A stretch of DNA of 63,353 nucleotides from Zoogloea oleivorans (GTDB taxonomy: Bacteria > Pseudomonadota > Gammaproteobacteria > Burkholderiales > Rhodocyclaceae). Below, in pieces: positions 1 through 8,488 of this stretch. The position numbers were made by a program, and so were the translations under genes. The stretch is taken from positions 1 through 63,353 of the forward strand of contig JAOAUC010000028.1 of the NCBI GenBank assembly GCA_030157785.1, in the 5' to 3' direction. Within the stretch, counting starts at the first letter, position 1, and the number at the start of each line of letters is the position of its first letter. The notes under the pieces were generated by a model. It worked only from the letters and a program-made list of their open reading frames with translations. It searched no databases and was not told the DNA's origin.

Positions 1-889
1 TCTCGCGGATCAGGTTGCGGATGGCCGGGGTGCCGATCATGATTTCGTGGGCGGCGACGCGGCCGGTGCCGTCCTTGGTCTTCAGCAGGGTTTGCGAGAT
101 CACGGCCCGCAGGGATTCGGACATCATCGCGCGGACCATGTCCTTTTCGGTGGCCGGGAAGACGTCCACGATCCGGTCGATGGTCTTGGCGGCCGACGAG
201 GTATGCAGGGTGCCGAACACCAGGTGACCGGTTTCAGCGGCCGTCAGTGCCAGGCGGATGGTTTCCAGGTCGCGCATTTCGCCCACCAGGATCACGTCCG
301 GATCCTCACGCAGTGACGAGCGCAGGGCGGCGTTGAAGGACTGGGTGTCGCGGGCCACTTCCCGCTGGTTGATCAGGCAGCGCTTGGATTCGTGCACGAA
401 TTCGATCGGATCCTCGATGGTCAGGATGTGGCCGTATTCGGTTTCATTGACGTAATCGACCATGGCCGCCAGCGTTGTCGACTTGCCCGAGCCGGTAGGG
501 CCGGTGACCAGCACGATGCCGCGGGGCTGGTTGGCGATTTCCTTGAAGATCTTCGGGCAGTTGAGCTCTTCGAGGGTCAGGACCTTGGACGGAATGACCC
601 GGAAAACCGCTGCCGCGCCACGGTTCTGGTTGAAGGCATTGACCCGGAAGCGTGCCAGGTTGGGGATCTCGAAGGAGAAGTCGGTCTCGAAGAACTCCTC
701 GTACTGCTTGCGCTGGGAGTCGTTCATGATGTCGTACACCATGCCGTGCACGTCCTTGTGCAAGAGGGCCGGCAGGTTGATCCGGCGCACGTCGCCGTGG
801 ACCCGGATCATCGGCGGCAAACCTGCAGAAATGTGCAGGTCGGAGGCCTTGTTCTTGACGGTGAAGGCAAGCAGTTCGGTGATGTCCAT
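1..889 (-). CDS. pilT: PilT, type IV pilus retraction ATPase (3' end outside window)
   Basis: Hexameric cytoplasmic ATPase that powers pilus retraction in twitching motility. The minus strand reads MDITELLAFTVKNKASDLH at its start and about 296 of the usual ~345 residues lie in the window; the C-terminus is cut by the window edge. The Walker A motif GPTGSGKST, the Walker B region ILVGEMRDLETI and the PilT signature GHLVFGTLHTSSAAKTIDRI are all visible. The start at 889 is the ATG giving the canonical PilT N-terminus. It is divergent from yggS, as in many beta- and gammaproteobacteria. A second ATPase (PilU) often follows but would lie outside the window. Confidence 0.95.
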   Translation of the reverse strand, partial: MDITELLAFTVKNKASDLHISAGLPPMIRVHGDVRRINLPALLHKDVHGMVYDIMNDSQRKQYEEFFETDFSFEIPNLARFRVNAFNQNRGAAAVFRVIPSKVLTLEELNCPKIFKEIANQPRGIVLVTGPTGSGKSTTLAAMVDYVNETEYGHILTIEDPIEFVHESKRCLINQREVARDTQSFNAALRSSLREDPDVILVGEMRDLETIRLALTAAETGHLVFGTLHTSSAAKTIDRIVDVFPATEKDMVRAMMSESLRAVISQTLLKTKDGTGRVAAHEIMIGTPAIRNLIRE

Positions 890-985
890 CGTGGGTACTC
901 GCAGAGACAGCGGGATTGTCGGGTCGGATTTCGGACTGTGGGCCGATGCTATACTCGGCGGCCTCTTCAGCCCAGAAATTACGCT

Positions 986-1681
986 TTGGACGATTATAAG
1001 TCAGGCATATCCAGCCGCCTTCAAAACCTTGTCGAACGCATTGCCCGGGCGGCCTGCGCGGCCGGGTGCGATCCCGCCGGGGTAGGGCTGCTGGCGGTCA
1101 GCAAGACCTGGCCGGCCGACAGCGTGCGCGAGGCCGCCGAGGCCGGTCAGCGGGCCTTTGGCGAGAACTATGTGCAGGAGGGCGTCGCCAAGGTCGAGGC
1201 GCTGGCCGGGCTGGGGCTCGAATGGCACTTCATCGGCCCGCTGCAGAGCAACAAGACCCGCCAGGTGGCCAACAGTTTTGCGTGGGTGCATTCCATCGAC
1301 CGGCTGAAGATTGCCGAGCGCCTGTCCGAGCAGCGCGACGTGCATCTGCCGCCCCTCGAGGTGTGCATCCAGGTCAATGTGAGCGGCGAGGCGAGCAAGA
1401 GCGGCGTGGCGCCGGACGAACTCCCCGAACTCGCCCGTGCCGTGGCGGCCCTGCCGCGCCTGCGTTTGCGCGGGCTGATGGCGATTCCTGAACCGACTTC
1501 CGACGTGGCCCTGCAACGGGCCCGTTTTGCGAGCCTGCGGCAACTCCGCGATCAGCTCAACGCGGGCGGGCTGCAGCTCGATACGCTGTCCATGGGCATG
1601 TCCGACGACCTGGAGGCGGCGATTGCCGAGGGTTCGACGATGGTCCGTGTGGGCACGGCGATCTTCGGCGGTCGCGCCTGA
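986..1681 (+). CDS. YggS/PROSC family pyridoxal phosphate-binding protein
   Basis: Single-domain PLP-binding protein of the YggS family, involved in vitamin B6 and amino-acid homeostasis rather than a defined reaction. The lysine-bearing motif LLAVSKT, the FGENYVQE motif, WHFIGPLQSNK and the C-terminal STMVRVGTAIFG are all present. Length is about 231 residues, normal for the family. The reading frame is open far upstream, but homology begins at SGISSRLQNLVERI, so TTG at 986 is the best start and no ATG fits. A TATACT box at 950-955 may be part of its promoter. It leads the yggS-proC-yggT-yggU run. Confidence 0.9.
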   Translation: MDDYKSGISSRLQNLVERIARAACAAGCDPAGVGLLAVSKTWPADSVREAAEAGQRAFGENYVQEGVAKVEALAGLGLEWHFIGPLQSNKTRQVANSFAWVHSIDRLKIAERLSEQRDVHLPPLEVCIQVNVSGEASKSGVAPDELPELARAVAALPRLRLRGLMAIPEPTSDVALQRARFASLRQLRDQLNAGGLQLDTLSMGMSDDLEAAIAEGSTMVRVGTAIFGGRA

Positions 1682-1718
1682 TCATTCCTAATTGAATTCA
1701 ACTGGTGGAAAGAAACCG

Positions 1719-2531
1719 ATGAAAATCACCTTCCTGGGTGGCGGCAACATGGCGGCAGCCCTGATCGGCGGCCTGGTCAAGCAGGGCTTCAAGGCGGCGG
1801 ACGTGCAGGCCGTCGAACTGTCGGCCGAGGGCCGCGCCAGGCTCGAAAGCCAGTTTGGCGTGCGGGCGGTCGAATCCCTCGACGATCAGGCGCTGGCCTG
1901 CGACGTGCTGGTGCTGGCGGTCAAGCCGCAGCAGCTCAAGGCCGCGGTGGCGCCGATCGCCGGCCGCCTGACGACCCAGGTGGTGGTGAGCATTGCCGCC
2001 GGCCTGCGTCTGGTGGACATCGGTCGCTGGCTGGGGGACTACCACACGCTGGTGCGGGCCATGCCCAACACCCCGGCCCTGATCGGCGCCGGCATCACCG
2101 GCCTGTTTGCCGATGCGTCGGTGAGTGCCACCGGGCGCGCCGCGGCCGAGCAGGTGCTGGCGGCGGTCGGCAGCACCGTGTGGGTGGCCGACGAGGCGCA
2201 GATCGACGGCGTTACCGCCGTTTCGGGCAGCGGCCCGGCGTACGTCTTCCACTTCATCGAATGCCTGCAGGCAGCGGGTGAGTCCCTGGGTTTCGACGAA
2301 GCCACGGCCCGCAAGCTGGCCATCGATACGGTGCTGGGGGCGGCAAAACTGGCCGCCGACAGCGACGAAGCGCCGGGCGTGCTGCGCGAGCGGGTCACCT
2401 CGAAGGGCGGCACCACTGCGGCCGCGCTGGCGTCCTTTGCCGCCGATGGCTTTCCGGCCATCGTGACCCGTGCCGTGGCGGCTGCCGAAGCGCGCGGTCG
2501 CGAGCTCGGCGAGCAGCTCGGCCGCGACTGA
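1719..2531 (+). CDS. proC: Pyrroline-5-carboxylate reductase
   Basis: Catalyses the last step of proline synthesis, NAD(P)H-dependent reduction of 1-pyrroline-5-carboxylate to L-proline, in the cytoplasm. The product is about 270 residues. It opens with a Rossmann motif (FLGGGNMAAALIGGL), then VLAVKPQ, RAMPNTPALIGAG, and the dimerisation-domain signature AVSGSGPAYVF with VTSKGGTTAAAL near the C-terminus. The frame opens 27 bases earlier, but the ATG at 1719 directly precedes the conserved start and has GGAAAG upstream. It follows yggS by 37 bases, a classic proteobacterial pairing. Confidence 0.95.
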   Translation: MKITFLGGGNMAAALIGGLVKQGFKAADVQAVELSAEGRARLESQFGVRAVESLDDQALACDVLVLAVKPQQLKAAVAPIAGRLTTQVVVSIAAGLRLVDIGRWLGDYHTLVRAMPNTPALIGAGITGLFADASVSATGRAAAEQVLAAVGSTVWVADEAQIDGVTAVSGSGPAYVFHFIECLQAAGESLGFDEATARKLAIDTVLGAAKLAADSDEAPGVLRERVTSKGGTTAAALASFAADGFPAIVTRAVAAAEARGRELGEQLGRD

Positions 2532-2545
2532 CAACGGAGGCCCCC

Positions 2546-3118
2546 ATGCTCGGCAATCTTTTCCTGACCATCGTCGAAACCCTCGGCAGCCTGCTCTCCG
2601 GGGTGCTGCTGGCGCGCTTCGTGATGCAGTGGCAGCGGGTGTCCTTCCGCAACCCCATCGGCCAGTTCGTGCTGGCCACCACCGATTGGGTGGTGGTGCC
2701 CTTGCGCCGCTTTGTTCCCGGCATGTTCGGCCTGGACATGGCCAGCCTGCTGCCGGCGTGGATCGTCCAGACCCTGGTGGTCTTCGTGGCCCTGTGGGTA
2801 CGCGGCATCGTCGGCGCGGCCGACCCGCTCAGCCTCCTGGTGGTGATGTGGGGTGTCGGCCTGCTGGAAACCTTCAAGGCGGCGCTGTACCTGCTGATGG
2901 GGGTGGTGCTGATGTCGGCGGTGTTCTCGTGGGTCAATCCCCATGCGCCGATGGCGGGCGTCATCAACGCGCTGGCCGAACCTTTCCTGCGCCCCTTCCG
3001 GCGCATCATCCCGGCCATCGGCGGGGTGGATCTGACGCCCATTGCCCTGCTGCTGGTGCTGCAGGTGGCGCTCAGCGCGCTGGCCATGGGCAAGTACATG
3101 CTCATCGGGCTGGCCTGA
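2546..3118 (+). CDS. YggT family integral membrane protein
   Basis: Small inner-membrane protein of the YggT family (DUF, role unclear; linked in other bacteria to osmotic stress and membrane protein complexes). The 190 residues hold two YggT repeats, each with two hydrophobic segments: one around residues 5-25 with the NPIGQFVLATTDWVV motif, and a second copy with NALAEPFLRPFRRIIPAIGGVDLTPI. GGAGG sits 6 bases before the ATG. It is 14 bases after proC and 1 base before the next gene, so it is almost certainly cotranscribed. Confidence 0.9.
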   Translation: MLGNLFLTIVETLGSLLSGVLLARFVMQWQRVSFRNPIGQFVLATTDWVVVPLRRFVPGMFGLDMASLLPAWIVQTLVVFVALWVRGIVGAADPLSLLVVMWGVGLLETFKAALYLLMGVVLMSAVFSWVNPHAPMAGVINALAEPFLRPFRRIIPAIGGVDLTPIALLLVLQVALSALAMGKYMLIGLA

Positions 3119-3119
3119 C

Positions 3120-3413
3120 ATGAGCTGGCTGAACCGGGCAGCGGATGGCAGTGTGGTCCTCACGCTGCACATCCAGCCCGGGGCAAAGAAAACCGAAATT
3201 ACCGGCCTGCACGGCGAGGCCCTGAAGATCCGCCTCGCTGCGCCACCCGTGGACGGCAAGGCCAATGCCGCGCTGATCGCCTTTCTGGCCAAGGCCTGCG
3301 GGGTTTCGAAGTCGGCGGTGGAGCTGGTCAGCGGCGACACCTGCCGGGCCAAGCGGGTGCGCGTGACGGGCGCCGACGCAGCACGGGTCGAGGCGCTCTG
3401 CGGAGATTTATAG
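3120..3413 (+). CDS. DUF167 / YggU family protein
   Basis: Small soluble protein of the DUF167 (YggU) family, 97 residues, function unknown. The conserved core HIQPGAKKTEITGLHG, LKIRLAAPPVDGKAN and VELVSGDTCRAKRV is intact. The ATG lies one base after the yggT stop, so translation is probably coupled. It ends the yggS-proC-yggT-yggU operon. Confidence 0.9.
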   Translation: MSWLNRAADGSVVLTLHIQPGAKKTEITGLHGEALKIRLAAPPVDGKANAALIAFLAKACGVSKSAVELVSGDTCRAKRVRVTGADAARVEALCGDL

Positions 3414-3461
3414 CGTTTCGCATTAGCTTGGCACTCGCTGCCATGAAGCTGGCAATCCCTG

Positions 3462-3496
3462 GCATTACTTTATGCCAGTGCTGCATAAAGTAATGC
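3462..3496. repeat. Perfect 14-bp inverted repeat in the spacer after yggU
   Basis: GCATTACTTTATGC at 3462-3475 is mirrored exactly at 3483-3496 with a 7-base loop. The surrounding spacer (3414-3723) is rich in TGGCAT/TGCC words, for example near 3430, 3590, 3630 and 3641. No T-run follows, so this is not a classic terminator. It could be a protein-binding palindrome or the core of a small repeat. No gene was found in 3414-3723. Confidence 0.7.
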
Positions 3497-3723
3497 GACC
3501 ACGGCTTCAATCAATGGGTCGTCGGCATTCGTTAATGAATTTTCGACATGGGTTTGGGTGGCGCCGGCATTTTGTTTAGTGGCCCTGGCATGAGGTTTTG
3601 TGGCTCGGGCGTAAAGTTTTGGCGCGATGGCATCAAGTCATGCCGCGCGGGCATAAAGGCGGGGCTTTTTGGCCCCCGTCAGCGACGGAGGCCTGTTGCA
3701 GGGCGATCTGTCTTCGGGCCGGC

Positions 3724-4191
3724 TTACTCGGCGGCTTGCGCCATTTTCTTCTTGCGGCCCGGGCGGAGAACCGCCATCGCGTCGCGCAAGTCTTCCAGGC
3801 TTTCGCTCTTGCTGAAGAGCTTCATCAGCGCATAGCCTTCCAGCGCCGCGGTGAACACATCGCTGCCCAATGCCATCTCGGTGTCGCTGCCCGTGGCCGC
3901 GAAGTCGCGGATGCGCCGCATGCGCGGCCGCAGGGTTTCGAAGGCGAGCATGTCCCGCTGGACTTCGCCCAGATCGAAGTCGGGCGGCAGGATGCCCCGG
4001 TTCTGTTCGAGGACCGCCAGGGTCTGGCGGCAGAAATGCTCCGACATGTCGCCCATCTTGTTCAGCTTGCGCACCTGCTCGGCCGACAACTGGACGAAGG
4101 ACGCAAAGACTTCCTCGATGACCCCGATCGCGTCGTCGAGTTTGGCAAGGGTTTCGGGAGAGAACTCGATGGATACCAGGTTCTGGTTCAT
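3724..4191 (-). CDS. Conserved hypothetical protein, paralogue A
   Basis: A 155-residue soluble, mainly helical protein of unknown function, ending in a basic tail (PGRKKKMAQAAE). It resembles the next minus-strand gene (4354-4821) along its whole length: FSPETLAKLDDAI, HFCRQTLAVLEQNR, ILPPDF and the GYALMK segment have counterparts there. No signal peptide or membrane segment is visible. The size and helical make-up recall phasin-like proteins, but I cannot support that assignment. A GC-rich hairpin with a T-rich stretch on the minus strand near 3657-3685 may end the transcript. Confidence 0.75.
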   Translation of the reverse strand: MNQNLVSIEFSPETLAKLDDAIGVIEEVFASFVQLSAEQVRKLNKMGDMSEHFCRQTLAVLEQNRGILPPDFDLGEVQRDMLAFETLRPRMRRIRDFAATGSDTEMALGSDVFTAALEGYALMKLFSKSESLEDLRDAMAVLRPGRKKKMAQAAE

Positions 4192-4340
4192 GGCATAGCT
4201 CCTAAGGCGTGATTGAAAGGTCGCGCAGCGGCCGGAGAATCGATGGATGCCTGGCCGTAGCGCGGCCGGAATATTGCCTTAAGATAATGCCATGGTGTTA
4301 ATTTTGGTTTTTTCCCATCTCCTCTCCCTCGACGGCGCCA

Positions 4341-4363
4341 TGTAGGGGCGAATTCATTCGCCC
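4341..4363 (+). repeat. REP-like palindromic element, copy 1
   Basis: GTAGGGGCGAAT, then TC, then ATTCGCCC: an 8-bp perfect palindrome arm preceded by a GTAG head. The same design recurs at 10,687-10,710 in the opposite orientation with one arm base changed on each side (compensated). It overlaps the stop codon of paralogue B. Confidence 0.6.
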
Positions 4364-4821
4364 TGCGGCGGGGCACCGGAACGGCGCCGAAAAGTCGCCT
4401 CACGCAGGCCCTGCAGGCGTCTGACGCTCTCAGGCTCGCCGACGATCTTCAGCAGCACATAGCCCTTCATCGCCGCATCGACCAGCCCGTCGGCCAGTAC
4501 CGCCACCGTGGCGTCGCCCTCGGTGGCGAGCTCGCCCAGGCGCAGCATCCGCAAACGCAGCGCGTCGAAAGTACGCAGCCCCCACTCGACCGTCTCCAGG
4601 CCATAAACGGGCGGCAGCGCATCCCGGTTCTCGTCGAGAACCACCAGCGTCTGGCGGCAGAACGCCTCGTGCATGGCCTGCATCTCGTACAGCGGCCGCC
4701 CGGGGTCGTCCGCCGTCATGGGGGCGAAAGGCGCCAGCACCTCCTGGATCGTCGCCAGCGCCTGATCGAAGCGGGCGAGGGTGTCGGCGGAAATCTCGGT
4801 GGGGGACGGGGTAGCAGGCAT
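4354..4821 (-). CDS. Conserved hypothetical protein, paralogue B
   Basis: A 155-residue protein, the same length as its neighbour at 3724-4191 and clearly paralogous (DTLARFDQALATIQEV, AFCRQTLVVLDENR, ALPPVYGLETV, MKGYVLLK). The start is the ATG at 4821 with GGAG upstream; the same frame is open further upstream only because it runs into a transposase remnant. The C-terminus ends inside the REP-like element. Function unknown; tandem duplication with divergence is the likely origin. Confidence 0.75.
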   Translation of the reverse strand: MPATPSPTEISADTLARFDQALATIQEVLAPFAPMTADDPGRPLYEMQAMHEAFCRQTLVVLDENRDALPPVYGLETVEWGLRTFDALRLRMLRLGELATEGDATVAVLADGLVDAAMKGYVLLKIVGEPESVRRLQGLREATFRRRSGAPPQGE

Positions 4822-4928
4822 GGCAGGTCTCCGTGAGAGGGTGAGGGATGGCGATGGACGGCCGGGATAATGTGGACGGGATATTACATTAGGGTAGTTT
4901 TGGCGGGGGCGGGATGTGGAGAGGAATG

Positions 4929-5600
4929 GGATCCTGGCGCGCTGAGATGCAGGCTGCGATGTCTTCGGGTGGATCTTCCGGCGCCGCGCACGGGTGAGCA
5001 GTTGGCGGGCCGCCTGATGTTTAGCCAGGGTGGCGTCGGTGATGAGCAGATCCACGCACAGGCCGCTCCGGTTCTCCATGAGGGCATGGCCGCCGTAGCT
5101 GAGTCTGGCCGGCTGGCCGTTGCCCTTGCGCATAAGCTTTGCGTCGGGATCGGTGGTGCTCCGGTGGGTGGCGTTCGAAAGCTTCTCACCCTTGAAATCG
5201 ACCATTCCGGTGCCGTCCCCGGGCTTGGGCGGTTCTTTATCGTCCTTGCGCTTGAAGCTCTTGAAAGAGGCCCAGGCGTCGATCAAGGTGCCGTCGACGG
5301 TGAAGTGATCGGAGGAGAGCAACTTGTCCTTGCGGGTCAGACGCACCACCTCGTCGAAGAAGCGCCGGGCGATGTCGGTTTCCACCAGACGCTCGCGCAG
5401 GCGACTGAAGTTCGATTGATCGAGCCCACCCGATTCCAGGTCCAGATCGAGAAACCAGCGGAACAGCAGGTTGTAATCGAGCTGCTCGCAGAACAACCGG
5501 TCGGAGCGCACCGAGTAGAAGGCAATCAGCAATTGGGCCTTGAGCAGGCGCTCCGGCGGAATCGAAGGGCGGCCAATCCTGCATTCAGGCACGAAGAACA
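4929..5600 (-). pseudogene. Truncated IS5-group transposase remnant
   Basis: The minus strand carries an internal piece of a DDE transposase: RPSIPPERLLKAQLLIAFYS, LDYNLLFRWFLDLDLE, FTVDGTLIDAWASFKSFKRK, TTDPDAKLMRKGNG and GHALMENRSGLCVDLL. These are hallmarks of IS5-group transposases with a DUF772 N-terminal domain. The natural N-terminus and the C-terminal part of the DDE domain are missing, and no terminal inverted repeats are evident. The frame runs open into paralogue B, giving a spurious fusion. Confidence 0.85.
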
Positions 5601-5801
5601 AGCACAATTCAAAGACACGTAAAGGCAAAGTTTTGGCGCAATGGATAAAAAATTCTGCTGGCAACTAACAACTTACGCAGCATCAACCCGAAATTCATAA
5701 ATAATAAGTAAAATACAAATGAGCTCCAGTGAGCACCCAGCTTTTTGCTGTACTCACCAAATAGATCGTCAATAGAACTGAAAGTTAAACCAGCCATCTA
5801 C

Positions 5802-6479
5802 ATGACAATCAAAGAAACCATCACAGCAACTTTTTTTCCCCAAGCCCCCGAAGGACTGTGGCGAAAGACAATCGCATTTCTGAACCGCGACATCCTCTCA
5901 TTCCTGCCCGGTCGGCAACCGGAAGTAGAGCAACTGACCGCGGAAAGTCCTGCCAGCGAGGATGGCGAGAGGATCGATGCTCTCGTTGATCCCGGAAAAC
6001 TCGACTATCTGGCCTTCCGGCGCGAGGTTCTCGATTGGCGTGACGGATTCCATGCTCAAGTCACCCAGAGAGTTTCCGACCTGCACGATGCATTTATCCA
6101 GCGAATCGATTCAGAACTGGATGAAGTCAGCTTCTTCAGGCAACTGATCACCAAGTCGGCGAGCGAGGTCCTTCAGGGGGCATTCATCCGTGAAGTACGG
6201 GTGCCCTTGTTCTCCAGCCTGAGGCAGGAGGAAGAAAAGCTTGCCGCTCACGCTGGGAAATGGATGTTGCCGGGACAATTAAACTTCGTCTTCAAGAAAG
6301 ATTGGTCTGACTCCGAATGTGATTGCGTTGGCGATATTGGATTCAAGCCGAAAAACCGCGGTGCGATCCACGCCAGCATCAAGTCACTGATGCTTGGCGA
6401 CACCGGAATTGCTGAAACCTATTGTGCTCAGGCAACGCGACTGGCCCGCCAGTTGATCGAGGAAAAGCCCTCATGTTGA
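5802..6479 (+). CDS. Unknown protein, first gene of a coupled pair
   Basis: A 225-residue soluble protein I do not recognise. It is charged and apparently helical in the middle (REVLDWRDGFHAQVTQRVSDLHDAF). It has no obvious signal peptide or membrane segment; two cysteines lie at SECDCVGDIGF. The start at ATG 5802 is chosen because it begins a plausible N-terminus; the ribosome-binding site is weak. Its last 7 bases overlap the next gene (ATGTTGA), implying translational coupling. It lies between a transposase remnant and a dead integrase, so it is probably accessory DNA. Confidence 0.7.
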   Translation: MTIKETITATFFPQAPEGLWRKTIAFLNRDILSFLPGRQPEVEQLTAESPASEDGERIDALVDPGKLDYLAFRREVLDWRDGFHAQVTQRVSDLHDAFIQRIDSELDEVSFFRQLITKSASEVLQGAFIREVRVPLFSSLRQEEEKLAAHAGKWMLPGQLNFVFKKDWSDSECDCVGDIGFKPKNRGAIHASIKSLMLGDTGIAETYCAQATRLARQLIEEKPSC

Positions 6480-7420
6480 GTCCGACTCAATTCGACTACC
6501 CTGCGAGATTTTGGGCGGCTGTCCAAGCCGGCGATGTAATCCGCTATGGAACCATCCTCAAGGACGCTGGCACTGGCAAGATCGTGGGCCATATGCAGGA
6601 GAGCGGCGTCGCCCAGTCCCTGCTCTCCATGGTGGGCTCAGGAATCCCGACCCCCCTATCGCTGGGGACGGATGCAATCAACGTCGGTTCGGGTCTTTAC
6701 ACCGCCGTTCAGGTGGGCCAGCTGAAGGCCATGATGGAGACGCTCCAGTTGCTTCAGGTCGCCACACTGGGTGTCTCTCTGGTCGGTGTCGGCGTCAGCG
6801 TCGCCGGCTTTTTGTATATGCATAAGCGTTTCAATTCGCTCGACGGAAAGATTGATCAGCTCATGGACACCGTCACTGCGGGCTTCGAAAGCCAGCAAAA
6901 GGCGGCCCTTCGGATGCACATGTCGCGGACCAAAAGCTTGGTACAGCGGGCTCGGCAGGCCGACGCACTTTCCGACCCGCGTCCCGAGTATGCAGAAGTT
7001 ACCAGCGGACTCGCCGAGCAGGCGGCTTACTTCGAGGGTGAGGTTGCCTTCATGATCTCTGCAAAGGGACGGATCAACCGGGAGCTTTTTTGGCAACTGG
7101 CGCAAGTTCTCATGCTCTGCAACAACGTTCGTATTGACTGCCGCATGCGGACGAACGAGTTGCGCCATGCACTGGCAATCTCGGAGAGCATTGCCTCGGA
7201 ATACCAGAATCTCTTTGACCCACTGACCCCTGTATCCTTCGACACACCAGCAAGCGACGGCCTTGCCACCGTTCGAGTGCTTCGTGATGCTACCGATGCT
7301 GCAGCCAGCAAGCCCTATCTCATAGATTACCTGCGTACCTGCAGGATCGATGGTGGGGAATACATTGCGAGCTTGGAACGGGAAAAAGAGAAGCCGCTGC
7401 TGATTTTGAAGGTGACCTAG
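6473..7420 (+). CDS. Unknown membrane protein, second gene of the coupled pair
   Basis: A 315-residue protein with one clear hydrophobic segment near residues 95-115 (LGVSLVGVGVSVAGFLYM), preceded by glycine-rich sequence and followed by a helical region (FNSLDGKIDQLMDTVTAGFESQQKAALR). The C-terminal half looks soluble. I do not recognise the family. Overlap with the upstream gene suggests the two products act together. A membrane-inserting effector paired with a soluble partner is one possibility, but nothing in the sequence proves it. Confidence 0.7.
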   Translation: MLSPTQFDYPARFWAAVQAGDVIRYGTILKDAGTGKIVGHMQESGVAQSLLSMVGSGIPTPLSLGTDAINVGSGLYTAVQVGQLKAMMETLQLLQVATLGVSLVGVGVSVAGFLYMHKRFNSLDGKIDQLMDTVTAGFESQQKAALRMHMSRTKSLVQRARQADALSDPRPEYAEVTSGLAEQAAYFEGEVAFMISAKGRINRELFWQLAQVLMLCNNVRIDCRMRTNELRHALAISESIASEYQNLFDPLTPVSFDTPASDGLATVRVLRDATDAAASKPYLIDYLRTCRIDGGEYIASLEREKEKPLLILKVT

Positions 7421-7620
7421 TTGGGTAGGGATTGATCGCGGCAAACCCCACCGAAAAAGCCGAGGAGCCGGAATTGCCCTTGGGGCAAGTTGCGAAGTGC
7501 AGCGGTCGTTCAGATGGCAGCTTTCTGGAGTCATCGAATTTCTGCTCTTGGCCGACTGCACGCATACGACATGACGCCAGAAAGCGGCCATGCGGGTGAT
7601 GCGCCGCCGTAAGATGCTGG

Positions 7621-8233
7621 TTAAATTTTAGTCTGCTCTGAAATCTCCGGTGCGTTGTCCCCCTTGATGCCAAGATATCTGACGGTGCTTTCCAATTTGG
7701 AATGGCTAGCAACAGTTGAACGGCCCGAAGGTTTTTCGTGCGTTTGTAGATCAGGGTTGCCTTGGTTCTCCGCATGGAATGCGTCCCGTAGGCTGATGAA
7801 TCCAGCCCGGTAGCTTCGGCCCAGTGATGCGCGATCCTCACATATTGGCGTGTCGAGAGGTGGGGCGACCTCGCTACTCTGCTCGGGAATGGGGACTGAT
7901 TTCCTCGCCGGTGAGATTTTTCGAACCAGGCCGACACTGCCGTTCTCGTTGGCTCTGTCAATTCAAACTGCACCGGTTGCCGTGCTTTCCTCTGGATCAC
8001 CAGGTTCGGGAGAGTACTTGGCTTCCATGGGTGATGGCGTGCACGCGCAGGCTGACGAGATCGCAGCCCCGCAGCTTGCTGTCGATTGCCAGATTGGACA
8101 TGGTGAGATCGTGGACCGCATGTGCGTTCCGAAGGTGTATTCATATGGCCCAGATGCCTTTCGGCTTGAGGGGCGGCTTCTGACCGACGAGCTTTCCCTT
8201 GTTCCAGGCTTCGCGCTTGTTGATGGTTTCCAT
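7621..8233 (-). pseudogene. Tyrosine site-specific integrase, inactivated
   Basis: Reading all frames gives a ~200-residue phage-type integrase starting at ATG 8233: METINKREAWNKGKLVGQKP, then IDSKLRGCDLVSLRV, then HLSTRQYVRIAHHWAEA, YGTHSMRRTKATLIYKRTK, RAVQLLL, and a C-terminus GHSKLESTVRYLGIKGDN ending at the TAA at 7621-7623. Three lesions break it: CGA to TGA after GIWAI (~8141), a frameshift near 7990-8010, and a one-base deletion between RAVQLLL and GHSK (~7713). The intact relatives are small integrases of plasmid and chromosomal elements. Confidence 0.85.
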
Positions 8234-8488
8234 GTCTGACTCCTTGGTTGTTGATCGGAGCCAGATTGTTCGATCTGCGCGGGAATGGCTGCTGTGGGAT
8301 AGGCATGCTGTATGCCGGCTGTCGGCCATGAGCAGTTTTGCAGCACAAGCTTTTGTGCTGCAAGTACGAAATAACTCTATTCAGCAATAGAAAATCCATA
8401 GCCAGATAGAATTCCCCGCCTGAGCTTCATTTTCCCCGTTCGCAACTCCCACTATTCGACGGCTCACCCTTAGCCGCACCCTCAAGTC

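Noticed and set aside
4354..5664. A 436-residue fusion of transposase and paralogue B
   Set aside because: The transposase part is truncated at both ends and paralogue B has its own start with a ribosome-binding site; the continuous frame is accidental.
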